Shown: piece after piece, positions 1 through 7,485 of the stretch
Layout: each line of letters opens with the position of its first letter
Position numbering within the stretch: position 1 is the first letter of the stretch
Assembly (NCBI GenBank): GCA_024644775.1
Contig: JAHEHB010000122.1
Coordinates: 1 to 13,175 of the forward strand
Reading direction: 5' to 3'
DNA from: Deltaproteobacteria bacterium
Lineage (GTDB): Bacteria > Desulfobacterota > Desulfobacteria > Desulfobacterales > SURF-15
DNA: 13,175 nucleotides
Notes under the pieces: model-generated
Told to the model about the DNA's origin: nothing
Seen by the model: the letters and a program-made list of their open reading frames with translations, nothing else
The model's database searches: none
Program-made: the position numbers and the translations under genes

Positions 1-1267
1 AATTCTGCCATGGAAGATAGCATTTTTCGATCCATTTCGGCGGTATCTCATTGAAAATCTTAGAAGCTGTTTTCAGGATAAAATCTGGAATTCGCCGCAA
101 ACTGCCAGCCAACGCCGGTACTGCCCAGTAACGCACATATCCGGCAAACTGTTCATCCCCTCCTTCTCCAGACAATGCGACCTTAACTTGAGAACGCGCT
201 AAATGGGAAACCAACACCGTCGGAATGGCCGATGTGTCCGCAAAAGGCTCATCATAGATTTCGGATAATTTTGGAATCACATTGATCGCTTCTTTTGGAG
301 TAATATAAAACTCTGTGTGATCTGCATCTAAATATTGCGCAATCCTTGCCGCCCACGGCGCTTCATTGTAGGCCGTATCCGTAAAACCGATAGTAAATGT
401 TTTTACCTGAGAGTTACTCGCCTTTTTCATCAATGCAACCAACAGGGAAGAATCGATTCCACCACTGAGCAGTGCACCAAGCGGAACATCACTAATCAAT
501 CGGGTTGATATTGAATCGGTAAGAATGTTGTCGAGATCGTTTATGAATTCATTTTCCTTTACTTGTAATGTTTTTCGATCGAAAATTTCGGGAAGACGCC
601 AATAAGATTGAACAATTTTGTCTTGACCGGTTAGGAGCAAATAAGATCCCGGCGGCAATTTATAGGTGTTTTTGAAAATCGTTGCCGGGCAGGAAATATA
701 CTGATAATGCAGAAACAGCGGGATGGAGCCGGGGTCGATTTCTTTTGGAAAAAGCTTATTCGCCATGATCGCTTTCAACTCTGATGCGAACAAAAACATG
801 TCGGCATGTTGATAATAATAAAGCGGTTTAATCCCCAGCCGATCTCTAGCCAGCATAAGAAGCTGTTTGCGTCCGTCCCATATGGCGAGTGCAAACATCC
901 CGACAAATTGTTTAAGACAATCGAGTCCCCACCTTTGATATGCTTTTAGGACGACCTCCGTATCGCTCTTGCTTCTAAATTGATATCCAATTTGTTCAAG
1001 TGACGCGCGAAGGTTGCGATAGTTGTAGATTTCACCATTGTAGACAATAGTGATCCTGCCATCCTCGCTGTGCATCGGCTGGTGGCCACCAGGGGTCAGG
1101 TCGATGATGGAAAGTCTCTTATGGGCTAAACCGACGCCGTTTTTTTTGTCAAAATAAAGACCAGAATCATCCGGACCACGGTGTCGTAACGTTGAGGCCA
1201 TGTCGGGCAATGATTGTTTGAGCGGGTCAAAATATTTTTGACTTACAAATCCGGTGATTCCACACAT
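1..1267 (-). CDS. asnB: AsnB-like glutamine-hydrolysing amidotransferase, 3' end cut by window
   Basis: The protein begins MCGITGF, so Cys2 is exposed after Met removal as the class II glutaminase nucleophile. The glutaminase domain covers about residues 2-190 and shows RHRGPDD (28-34), RLSIIDL (51-57), YNGEIYN (76-82) and ARDRLGIKPLYY (140-151). The synthetase domain follows, with the ATP-binding PP-loop SGGIDSS at 268-274 and SGEGGDE at 366-372. The 422 codons present are about two thirds of the usual 600-650 residues, and the C-terminus lies left of the window. The family transfers glutamine-derived ammonia to an ATP-activated carboxylate. Homologues are common in O-antigen and exopolysaccharide loci, where amidation of a uronic acid is the usual suggestion; housekeeping asparagine synthesis cannot be excluded. 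I chose the ATG at 1265-1267 because Cys must be residue 2. No clear Shine-Dalgarno precedes it. It is the only gene here separated from its upstream neighbour by a long gap (291 bp), so it may have its own expression control. Confidence 0.95.
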   Translation of the reverse strand, partial: MCGITGFVSQKYFDPLKQSLPDMASTLRHRGPDDSGLYFDKKNGVGLAHKRLSIIDLTPGGHQPMHSEDGRITIVYNGEIYNYRNLRASLEQIGYQFRSKSDTEVVLKAYQRWGLDCLKQFVGMFALAIWDGRKQLLMLARDRLGIKPLYYYQHADMFLFASELKAIMANKLFPKEIDPGSIPLFLHYQYISCPATIFKNTYKLPPGSYLLLTGQDKIVQSYWRLPEIFDRKTLQVKENEFINDLDNILTDSISTRLISDVPLGALLSGGIDSSLLVALMKKASNSQVKTFTIGFTDTAYNEAPWAARIAQYLDADHTEFYITPKEAINVIPKLSEIYDEPFADTSAIPTVLVSHLARSQVKVALSGEGGDEQFAGYVRYWAVPALAGSLRRIPDFILKTASKIFNEIPPKWIEKCYLPWQN

Positions 1268-1339
1268 ATGAAAAAGACAATCGGGTTTCAGGTGTCAGCA
1301 CCGCCGCCAGCGGAGCTGGATTCATCGCAATAAGAAACG

Positions 1340-1355
1340 AGGTTTCTCAGACGAG
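1340..1355 (+). repeat. 16-bp direct repeat, copy 1
   Basis: AGGTTTCTCAGACGAG differs at one base from the copy at 1494-1509. The two copies lie either side of the inverted repeat. A short internal palindrome (GAAAC-GAG-GTTTC, 1334-1346) overlaps this copy. Confidence 0.55.
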
Positions 1356-1392
1356 TTAGGAAACGAGAAAGCTTGGACGCTGGAATGCTTGG

Positions 1393-1453
1393 AGGTGAAA
1401 AGGCTAGGGGCTGGAAAGCCTTATAGCCTCCAGGCTTCCTGGCCTTCTCGCCT
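1393..1453. repeat. Long imperfect inverted repeat (stem-loop)
   Basis: The arms 1393-1420 and 1426-1453 flank a 5-base loop (TTATA). The outer 16 bases of the two arms match at 13 positions after reverse complementing, and all three differences are transitions. The inner part pairs again over CTGGA/TCCAG after a small bulge. On the minus strand, the sense of the operon, it would form a long GC-rich hairpin after the GT4 stop at 1559. No T-run follows in the direction of transcription, so it is not a typical intrinsic terminator. It could be a mobile palindromic repeat of the genome, an mRNA-stabilising structure or a factor-dependent processing site. Confidence 0.6.
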
Positions 1454-1493
1454 TTAGGTTATTTCTACCGGTGATCCGTTTCGGAATTTTACC

Positions 1494-1509
1494 AGGTTTC
1501 TCAAACGAG
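1494..1509 (+). repeat. 16-bp direct repeat, copy 2
   Basis: AGGTTTCTCAAACGAG is the partner of the repeat at 1340-1355, with one mismatch and 154 bp apart start to start. It lies about 50 bp beyond the stop of the divergent GT4 gene. Its function is unknown. Confidence 0.55.
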
Positions 1510-1558
1510 GATACCGAGGTCCATTCTTTCCTGATAAACGCCGCCACACCTATCATCC

Positions 1559-2620
1559 CTAAGCGAGTTTTTTGAATAGACGCTCTATTATTTTTGAAAT
1601 TTGCTTTAGGCTGAAATATTTTTCAACGATTTGTCGGCCATTAAACCCAAGCATTTGACAGAGTGTACGGTTGCGGTACAATACCTCTAGTGCCTCATGC
1701 CATTCGGCAGCTGTCCGGGCCGGGATTCCAATTTGTCCCAGGGATAGTAGATCGTCGCTCATCCCCACGGGGGTCGCAATGACCGGAATGCCTGCTGCCA
1801 TATATTGAAGCAGTTTGAATCCACATTTCCCTAAACTCCATTCGTCGTAAAGCAACGGCATAATTCCAATATCCATTTGAGTTAGAAAATCAAATTCAAT
1901 GTTTGGCGACCACTGAATAAAGGTGACGCTATTTGGATTGAGATGATTGAACGAAGGGGGGCGATCGGAAATGATCCAAAGTTCGGCATCATTTTCTTTC
2001 AGGAATTTCTGTAATGTGTGTTCTATGGAATAGAGATAGAAAAAATTGCTACTGGTTCCAGTCCAGCCAATTCGAAATGATCGATTTAGATCGAAAGAAT
2101 TATCGGTTGCCCGCGGTTGGATGCGATCGGTATCCACCGCGGTGGGTAAGATTTCGATGTTTTTGGAAAATGCGCTGAACCATTCCGCAATGTATTGGTT
2201 TCCTGCTAAAATCAGATCCGCTGTTTTTGCAAGATTTTTCATTGCCTGTCGTCCAAATGGATAGGCCATCCAGATGGCATCATCCACATCAAGAACGATG
2301 GGATGTCTAAGCATGAATTCAAAAGTTACTAAACCCGGAACGAGACTGCGTTCAAGCCAAGTAATACGTGCGCCCCAGCTATATAGTAAACCGGGAATCT
2401 GTGCAGCGAGTTTGACACACGCCCAAACGGCTTTTGTTGGAAGTAAAACGGTATTATGGTGTCCATACACAGGTATCGGGACGGGCGCATACTTTTCAAC
2501 TGCGGGCACATATTCTTTAACTTCAATACCGGTTTCTCTAAGGGTAGCAATGTGTTGGCGAATGCGAAATCGACTCGATGGGGTGGTTCGGCCGGATGTC
2601 AATGCAGCAACCTGAATCAC
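1559..2620 (-). CDS. GT4-type glycosyltransferase, divergent KCGFK subgroup
   Basis: This 353-aa protein has a GT-B fold layout. The N-terminal domain begins with an ALTSGRTTPSSRFRIRQH motif (residues 6-23) and contains VLDVDDAIW (109-117). The C-terminal nucleotide-sugar half has FRIGWTGTSSN (182-192) and DEWSLGKCGFKLLQYMAAG (259-277). The last motif replaces the usual GT4 E-x7-E: the second Glu position appears to be Gln272. From memory, GKCGFK/LLQYMA is typical of a subgroup rather than a sign of decay. It probably adds one sugar to the lipid-linked glycan; donor and acceptor are unknown. The start is GTG at 2618-2620, overlapping the flippase stop as GTGA, with GGAAGG at 2630-2635 nine bases upstream. 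The length is normal for single-domain GT4 enzymes and no frame break is seen. Confidence 0.9.
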   Translation of the reverse strand: MIQVAALTSGRTTPSSRFRIRQHIATLRETGIEVKEYVPAVEKYAPVPIPVYGHHNTVLLPTKAVWACVKLAAQIPGLLYSWGARITWLERSLVPGLVTFEFMLRHPIVLDVDDAIWMAYPFGRQAMKNLAKTADLILAGNQYIAEWFSAFSKNIEILPTAVDTDRIQPRATDNSFDLNRSFRIGWTGTSSNFFYLYSIEHTLQKFLKENDAELWIISDRPPSFNHLNPNSVTFIQWSPNIEFDFLTQMDIGIMPLLYDEWSLGKCGFKLLQYMAAGIPVIATPVGMSDDLLSLGQIGIPARTAAEWHEALEVLYRNRTLCQMLGFNGRQIVEKYFSLKQISKIIERLFKKLA

Positions 2621-3906
2621 AGCGAATCGCCTTCCGACACCGTCACATGGGCCTGTTTAATATGACAGGATAAAAAGACGTTCATCAAGACCGCATTCAA
2701 TACAAAATAGATGCTGGTACCCGCTGCGATACCGATAACGCCCCAGATATAAAACCCAGCAATTTTTAGGCCGACCCCCAATGTATATCCGAACATTCCT
2801 ATTTTCGTGGGTGTCTTTGTATCGGTCTTTGCATAAAAACCGGTCGATAAAATCTGGCCGACCGCCCCACCAATCCAAAGCCCCACCAATGCGACTAAAA
2901 GCCATTGTAAGGGAGCGATGTTCGATATTTCAAACTTGCCATAAACGAACAACATGGATAATAGTGGTTTTCCAGCCAATATCATTATGAGAAATACAAA
3001 CGATGTCATACCCAACAACCAGAGCGTGCGTTCGGTGATTATTTTTCTGAATGAAATCCAGTTTTTTTTTGAAGCTTGTTGTGCGAGCAACGGAAAAATA
3101 GGAACGGTGAACGCTTTGCCAAGGATGGTATTACCGGCGATATAGATTTGTCGGGCGAGATATAGTAAAGAGAGTTGGCCCGTGGTTGACATGGATGCAA
3201 GGAATCGATCAATGAGCTGATCGGTTTTATAATAGACCGTTCCCAACAAAAGAGGACATAGACGTTGCCACGCATCCGGAATAGAATGGTTTCTCCAATC
3301 CGGCGCACGATAGATACCCAAACCCGGTATCAAAAGCAATGTCTGGACACCCAAACGTAAGACAAACGCCCATACGGCTGAGACAATTCCCCATCTCGGC
3401 AATGCCCATAGCAGAAAGAAAAGTCCTAATATCGTGGCGATTACCAGGCTCAATTCCGCCCAAATAAAATGCATTCGGGCATGATAATATGCCCAAATAA
3501 CGACATTGAAAGAGGTAAAGACCATTCCAATAAGGTATATTCGTGCCACCGAAATGGTCAGTAATTTTGAAGCATATTGGAATCCTGGCACTGTCCAGGG
3601 TACCCATAACGATGATGTAAAAAATAGAATCAGTGCCAGGCCTACAAAAATTAGACCAATACCTTGAATAAAGGTCCATGCCGTTTGAGCGAGTGCATCT
3701 TTGTGTTGGACCGAAAATAGTGGAACTAAAACGTGGGTTAAAGAGCCGGTTAAAACAACAATAAAAAACTCCGGCACAACCATTCCAGCGAACAATGCAT
3801 CTGTTTCAGAGCCCGGCCCGATGGAGGTCAATATGTACCACTGGTAGAAAAAAGTGAGTATGATATTCAGTGCGGAAAAACTTCCCAGAAAAATCGCTAA
3901 CCGCAC
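2617..3906 (-). CDS. MurJ/MviN-family lipid-linked oligosaccharide flippase
   Basis: This 429-aa polytopic inner-membrane protein has roughly 11-12 hydrophobic segments. MurJ-like signatures include GPGSETDALFAGMVVP (about 30-45), a central YYKTDQLIDRFLASM...LSLLYLARQIY block, and FYAKTDTKTPTKIGMFGYTL near the C-terminus. These correspond to the family's 'TDAFF', 'sALxYAxRl' and 'FYAxxDTxTP' regions. MviN/MurJ proteins belong to the MOP exporter superfamily and flip undecaprenyl-linked sugars. Set among GT genes, this copy more likely flips the cluster's own lipid-linked repeat (a Wzx role) than lipid II. At 429 residues it is shorter than canonical 14-helix MurJ (about 510), so one or two helices may be absent. 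The GTG start at 3904-3906 is supported by GGAG five bases upstream. It overlaps the next gene by 4 bp and lies 48 bp after the broken GT4. Confidence 0.88.
   Translation of the reverse strand: MRLAIFLGSFSALNIILTFFYQWYILTSIGPGSETDALFAGMVVPEFFIVVLTGSLTHVLVPLFSVQHKDALAQTAWTFIQGIGLIFVGLALILFFTSSLWVPWTVPGFQYASKLLTISVARIYLIGMVFTSFNVVIWAYYHARMHFIWAELSLVIATILGLFFLLWALPRWGIVSAVWAFVLRLGVQTLLLIPGLGIYRAPDWRNHSIPDAWQRLCPLLLGTVYYKTDQLIDRFLASMSTTGQLSLLYLARQIYIAGNTILGKAFTVPIFPLLAQQASKKNWISFRKIITERTLWLLGMTSFVFLIMILAGKPLLSMLFVYGKFEISNIAPLQWLLVALVGLWIGGAVGQILSTGFYAKTDTKTPTKIGMFGYTLGVGLKIAGFYIWGVIGIAAGTSIYFVLNAVLMNVFLSCHIKQAHVTVSEGDSL
2630..2635 (-). promoter_or_regulatory. Shine-Dalgarno for the divergent GT4
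   Basis: GGAAGG on the minus strand lies 9 bases before the GTG at 2620, inside the 3' end of the flippase gene. It supports the GTG start that overlaps the flippase stop. Confidence 0.5.
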
Positions 3907-3911
3907 AGCGT

Positions 3912-3915
3912 CTCC
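3912..3915 (-). promoter_or_regulatory. Shine-Dalgarno deciding the flippase GTG start
   Basis: GGAG on the minus strand lies 5 bases before GTG 3906. An ATG just upstream (inside ATGGAG) is in another frame and reaches a stop after six codons, so the GTG is preferred. Confidence 0.5.
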
Positions 3916-3954
3916 ATAATAGCAGCGAGAAACATGTTTTAAGGCACTAAACGC

Positions 3955-5083
3955 CTAGACGGCTCTTTGATAAAGTGCTAAGTGTTTATCGATCATTTTC
4001 TGGACGGAAAAATGTTTCACTACCCTATCCTTTCCAAGTTTTCCCCAAAGATTTGCCTTATTTGACTCCCGCAACAAATCTATGATTTTTTCTGCCATAA
4101 GAACAGGTTGTCCAGGTGGTACCAACCATCCTGTTTCGCCATGGACGACTGCCTCAGAATTTCCACCAACATTTGTGGTAACAATCGCTCGTCCCGCTGC
4201 CATGGATTCTAAAAGAACGTTTGAAAAACCCTCCTCGTGTGAAGGGAGTACCGAAAGATCACTGGCCGTAAGAAGTTGTGGGATATCCTGTCTGAGGCCC
4301 AAAAATCGTATTTTGTTCTCTAATCCAAAGCATCGTACCGCTCGTTCGAGATTTTTTTTTATACCTCGATCCTCACCGACGATTAGAAATTTCGTATTGG
4401 CATTTTTATCGATAACAATCCGGGCCGCCCTCACAAGAGTTGAATGCCCCTTATAAGGTATTAGGTTTGCAACACATACAACAACCTTCTGTGTTGGTTG
4501 GATGCCCAAAGCTCTGCGGATTTTATCGCGCTCGTTAAAAACAGAATTAAACTGTGATGTTTCCACTCCATTATAAATAAGCACCACTTTAGTGGGGTCG
4601 ATGTATTCCCGCTTTAATACGTCTCTCATGACGGCCATTGAATTTACCGTCACAACATGGCTGATGACTCGTTAGCGCGCGTAGGCTCGTCACGACTAAA
4701 GAAACCTTAAATATTCGACCCAACATTGCTCCAAGGAAGGTTACCAGGGGTAAACACGAATGAATGATTTTAGGACGCACGCTTCTTATGCAAACTAACA
4801 GTCGGAGTGCCGCAAAAATCACTTTGCCGGGAGATTGAAGAATATCCCCTTTTTTTAACCCTCCGGAATATACCGGTACGTTGAGTTTAGATAATTGCTG
4901 ATTCAGAATGCCAACTTTTTCCAGGGTAAAAACATTGCATGCATGGGTAGTTTGGTGGATATTTTTAATTAGAAGAAATATTTGTTTTTCGGCACCACCC
5001 ACATCAAGAGAACGGAGCACAAACAAGATGCGCGGCTTTTTTGAAGCGCTTGCGATCCTCGAAATCTCCCGGTGTCTATTCAA
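3955..5083 (-). pseudogene. GT4 glycosyltransferase broken by frameshift and short deletion
   Basis: Two overlapping frames together make one GT4. The upstream frame (5083 to about 4680) encodes the N-terminal domain, with PRILFVLRSLDVGGAEKQ and IIHSCLPLVTFLGAMLGRIF. The downstream frame (open from 4671 to 3955) encodes the C-terminal domain, with TVNSMAVMRDVL, IYNGVET, VANLIPYKGH and E-x7-E in EEGFSNVLLESMAAG. The frame changes between about 4651 and 4690. The N-terminal frame then runs through nonsense (CCDGKFNGRHERR) to a stop at 4589. In relatives roughly 25 residues separate the 'SLR' and 'VNS' motifs; here only about 39 bases do, so some 40-60 bp also seem lost. A GTG at 4653 could start the C-terminal piece but has no Shine-Dalgarno. 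The TTG start at 5081-5083 overlaps the previous stop as TTGA; no better start is visible. A single intact enzyme is unlikely unless this is an assembly error. Confidence 0.8.
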
Positions 5084-7485
5084 TGAATATCTTTTGTTAA
5101 ATCGAGATAGATTTCTTCAATATCTTTGTAGAGACGGTTTTGAGAATATTTTTGTTTTACAAATGCACAAGCCTGTGAAAGCATTTTTTCTTTTTTATTT
5201 GGATCAATATCCATCAAGTATCGTAATCCATTTGAAAATCCAGCGGCATCATTTTTTCGACAAAGAATGCCCCGTTCGCATATTTTAAATCCATTTGACA
5301 GGTTTGATTTACGGGGAGTGTTTCCAACGCCTATTAAATCCACAACTCCCCCCGCCTCGGTTGCAATCACGGGAACCGAGGATGCCATGGCCTCAATAAT
5401 CGAGACAGGGGTTCCTTCATTCAACGAGGTTAAAGCAAGGATATCAAGATCTGAATAAACAATGGATACATCTTTAAGCCATCCACAAAACCGAACGTAA
5501 GATTCAATTCCCAATTTCCGCAAATGAACCAGAAGATAGTGTCTGAGTTCTCCGTCCCCCACAATAAGGAATTTAACATTTACATCCGTATGTTGCCGGA
5601 TAAAAATTTTTGCAGCCTCTAAAAACATTTTATGATTTTTAATCGGTACCAACCGGCCAACGATACCAATCAGTAGGGTATTATTATTGATTCCCAAGTC
5701 ACGTCTGAATTTTCCCTTTCTACGGTCGTTCTCTAAAAAAGGTTTTAGATCGAACCCCAATTCCTTTGTTCTTATTTTATGCGACGGAGCAATGCGGTAT
5801 TTTTCTTTCAGCTCCCATTTCTGCGTTTCACTAATCGCAATGACGACATCAGTTATCATCATAAGAAATCGTTCTATCCATATAATAACAGCAGAAATAA
5901 ATCTGTTGAAGTATCCTGAAAATACATGTCCGTGAAATGTATGAACGGTCCGAATATTTCTTCGACAAAAAAGGCCGCATAGATAAGCGGCAATTCGAGC
6001 ACTGGCACCGGCCTTTGCCGTGTGGGTATGAACAATATCCGGGCTTTCTCGGATAATAATTTTAAATATTTGTACAAATGCTTTTATATCTTTCCAAGGG
6101 TTCAGCTCCCTCTGCAATTCACCGATAACGATTGGCATGTTATCCGTTGAATCAAAAAGATACCCCATGTCGCCTTCGAAGAAAGATAATTTTCCTGTCA
6201 CGAGAATCGTCTCAAATTTTTTTTTATCGAGTCCTTTTGTAAGTAAATATGCATGGATAGCGGGTCCGCCGATGTTCAAACGGGATATGATACGAAGGAT
6301 CTTTATTTTTCGTCTTGGCGTTATGGCTTTTTCGACGCACAAACGATGAGCAGAAATTTCGCCTTGGGGTGATGAATATTTTTCATACAGAGATATCGTG
6401 TCCTCGATCATCTTATCGTGTGAAAAATAATTTTGCACACGAGTAAAGCCGGCTCTACCAAACTTCTCTCTGGTCTTCGGATTCCCAAGTAAAAAATCGA
6501 TCGCTGCTGCAAGTGCATCTGAATCATTCGGGGGAACCACCAATCCAGTCTCTTTGTGTTTATTCACGAAAGATGTTCCAGTTCCGAGCTCAGTGCAGAT
6601 CACCGGTTTTGAACACGCCATGGCCTCCAATTGAGTGATGCCAAAGGCTTCACTCCTAAATATCGAAGGAAGAACGAACAGATCACAAGCATGAAGATAT
6701 AATATCTTTTCGGCATCAGACAGTTCACCCAGAAAGATGACTTTTTTTTCTAATTTCAAACGATCAACATAGTGCTTGAGTTCTGATTCCATCGGACCTG
6801 TGCCAATCAGCAGCAATATACCGTCTATATCTTCCATGGCTTTAACAAGAACGTGGAGGCCCTTATAGTAACGGAATCTTCCGATAAAGAGCAGTATTCC
6901 GCTACGATATCCATCACGTAATTTGAAAATTTTCTCTTGTGTATTCCGACAGATCGCGAACTCGAATGGATTGATGCCAAAGGGAATCAACGTGCATTTA
7001 TGTTTGAACCCGTTTAGTACGGCCGATGATCCGAGGTAGTTTGGCGATGTCACGATAATCGAGTCTGCCTGTGTTAAGAATTTTCTTAAGATCGGCGCAT
7101 ATAACTTTCCGAGCCTCGCTTGCCGTACGATATCGCTGTGATAGGTGACAACCACATGTCTTTTTAGTCTGGAGATCATATACGATATTTCTGAGGTTGG
7201 ATTCGGAAAATGAAAATGGAGAATATCCGCATTTTCGCCCAACCGTTTAATCCAGTATGAAAAGGTCATGTTTAAGGGCGCGGATACAAACCGACCCAGT
7301 TGCGGCACTTTAGTAACGGTTATACCGGCAATATTTTCGATATCGAGTTTGGCACAAGTGTTTGACGCCAATACCTCAACATCTATGCCTCGATGTCTTA
7401 AGCCATTGGCCAACTGATTAATATGTCCCTCGATACCTCCTTTTATGGGAGGGTAATAGTCTTTATATATATGTAGTACTTTCAT
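5080..7485 (-). CDS. Bifunctional GT4-GT4 fusion glycosyltransferase
   Basis: This 801-aa protein holds two complete GT4 enzymes in one frame. Unit 1 (about residues 1-372) has PIKGGIEGH (13-21), HFHFP (90-94), TYHSD (114-118), FIGRFRYYKG (200-209) and E-x7-E at E279/E287 (RSEAFGITQLEAMA). A linker follows (about 373-392). Unit 2 (about 393-801) has RLNIGGPAIH (402-411), HTHTAKAGASAR (486-497), HTFHGHVFSGYF (515-526), GIVGRLVPIKNH (607-618), IVGDGE and E690/E698 (NEGTPVSIIEAMAS). Each E-x7-E would bind donor nucleotide-sugar, so two successive transfers are inferred. I placed the start at ATG 7483-7485: the family-typical [13 protein letters not shown] begins there and overlaps the previous stop as ATGA. 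The frame stays open 32 codons further upstream, but that stretch lies inside the previous gene. A TTG near residue 382 might allow separate initiation of unit 2. Confidence 0.9.
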   Translation of the reverse strand: MKVLHIYKDYYPPIKGGIEGHINQLANGLRHRGIDVEVLASNTCAKLDIENIAGITVTKVPQLGRFVSAPLNMTFSYWIKRLGENADILHFHFPNPTSEISYMISRLKRHVVVTYHSDIVRQARLGKLYAPILRKFLTQADSIIVTSPNYLGSSAVLNGFKHKCTLIPFGINPFEFAICRNTQEKIFKLRDGYRSGILLFIGRFRYYKGLHVLVKAMEDIDGILLLIGTGPMESELKHYVDRLKLEKKVIFLGELSDAEKILYLHACDLFVLPSIFRSEAFGITQLEAMACSKPVICTELGTGTSFVNKHKETGLVVPPNDSDALAAAIDFLLGNPKTREKFGRAGFTRVQNYFSHDKMIEDTISLYEKYSSPQGEISAHRLCVEKAITPRRKIKILRIISRLNIGGPAIHAYLLTKGLDKKKFETILVTGKLSFFEGDMGYLFDSTDNMPIVIGELQRELNPWKDIKAFVQIFKIIIRESPDIVHTHTAKAGASARIAAYLCGLFCRRNIRTVHTFHGHVFSGYFNRFISAVIIWIERFLMMITDVVIAISETQKWELKEKYRIAPSHKIRTKELGFDLKPFLENDRRKGKFRRDLGINNNTLLIGIVGRLVPIKNHKMFLEAAKIFIRQHTDVNVKFLIVGDGELRHYLLVHLRKLGIESYVRFCGWLKDVSIVYSDLDILALTSLNEGTPVSIIEAMASSVPVIATEAGGVVDLIGVGNTPRKSNLSNGFKICERGILCRKNDAAGFSNGLRYLMDIDPNKKEKMLSQACAFVKQKYSQNRLYKDIEEIYLDLTKDIH

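Larger units (their letters stand above)
1268..1558. other. Intergenic gap with structured repeat
   Basis: This 291-bp stretch between the divergent GT4 and asnB carries no credible gene. It contains a long imperfect inverted repeat (1393-1453), a pair of 16-bp direct repeats (1340-1355 and 1494-1509) and a repeated octamer GAAACGAG at 1334 and 1360. An asnB promoter could lie here, but I see no convincing -35/-10 pair. Confidence 0.7.

Noticed and set aside
1393..1453. Intrinsic terminator
   Set aside because: The stem is long and imperfect and no T-tract follows on the transcribed strand; annotated as a repeat instead.
2274..2615. Plus-strand 113-codon open frame
   Set aside because: It is antisense to the divergent GT4, whose minus-strand motifs are clear.
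3227..3679. Minus-strand 150-codon frame inside the flippase
   Set aside because: It is an alternative frame of a well-supported membrane protein gene, with no domain of its own.
3907..3954. Terminator-like hairpin after the broken GT4 (AGGC-GTTTAGT-GCCT)
   Set aside because: The stem is only four base pairs, with a mixed TTAAAA tail; too weak to support.
3955..4653. Independent 232-aa gene starting at GTG 4653
   Set aside because: It lacks the GT4 N-terminal domain and a ribosome binding site, and it continues the GT4 whose first half lies just upstream in another frame; treated as part of a pseudogene.
4082..5288. Plus-strand open frames of about 125 codons (4082-4456 and 4908-5288)
   Set aside because: They run antisense to GT coding sequence and show no recognisable motif. 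The minus-strand frames explain the sequence.
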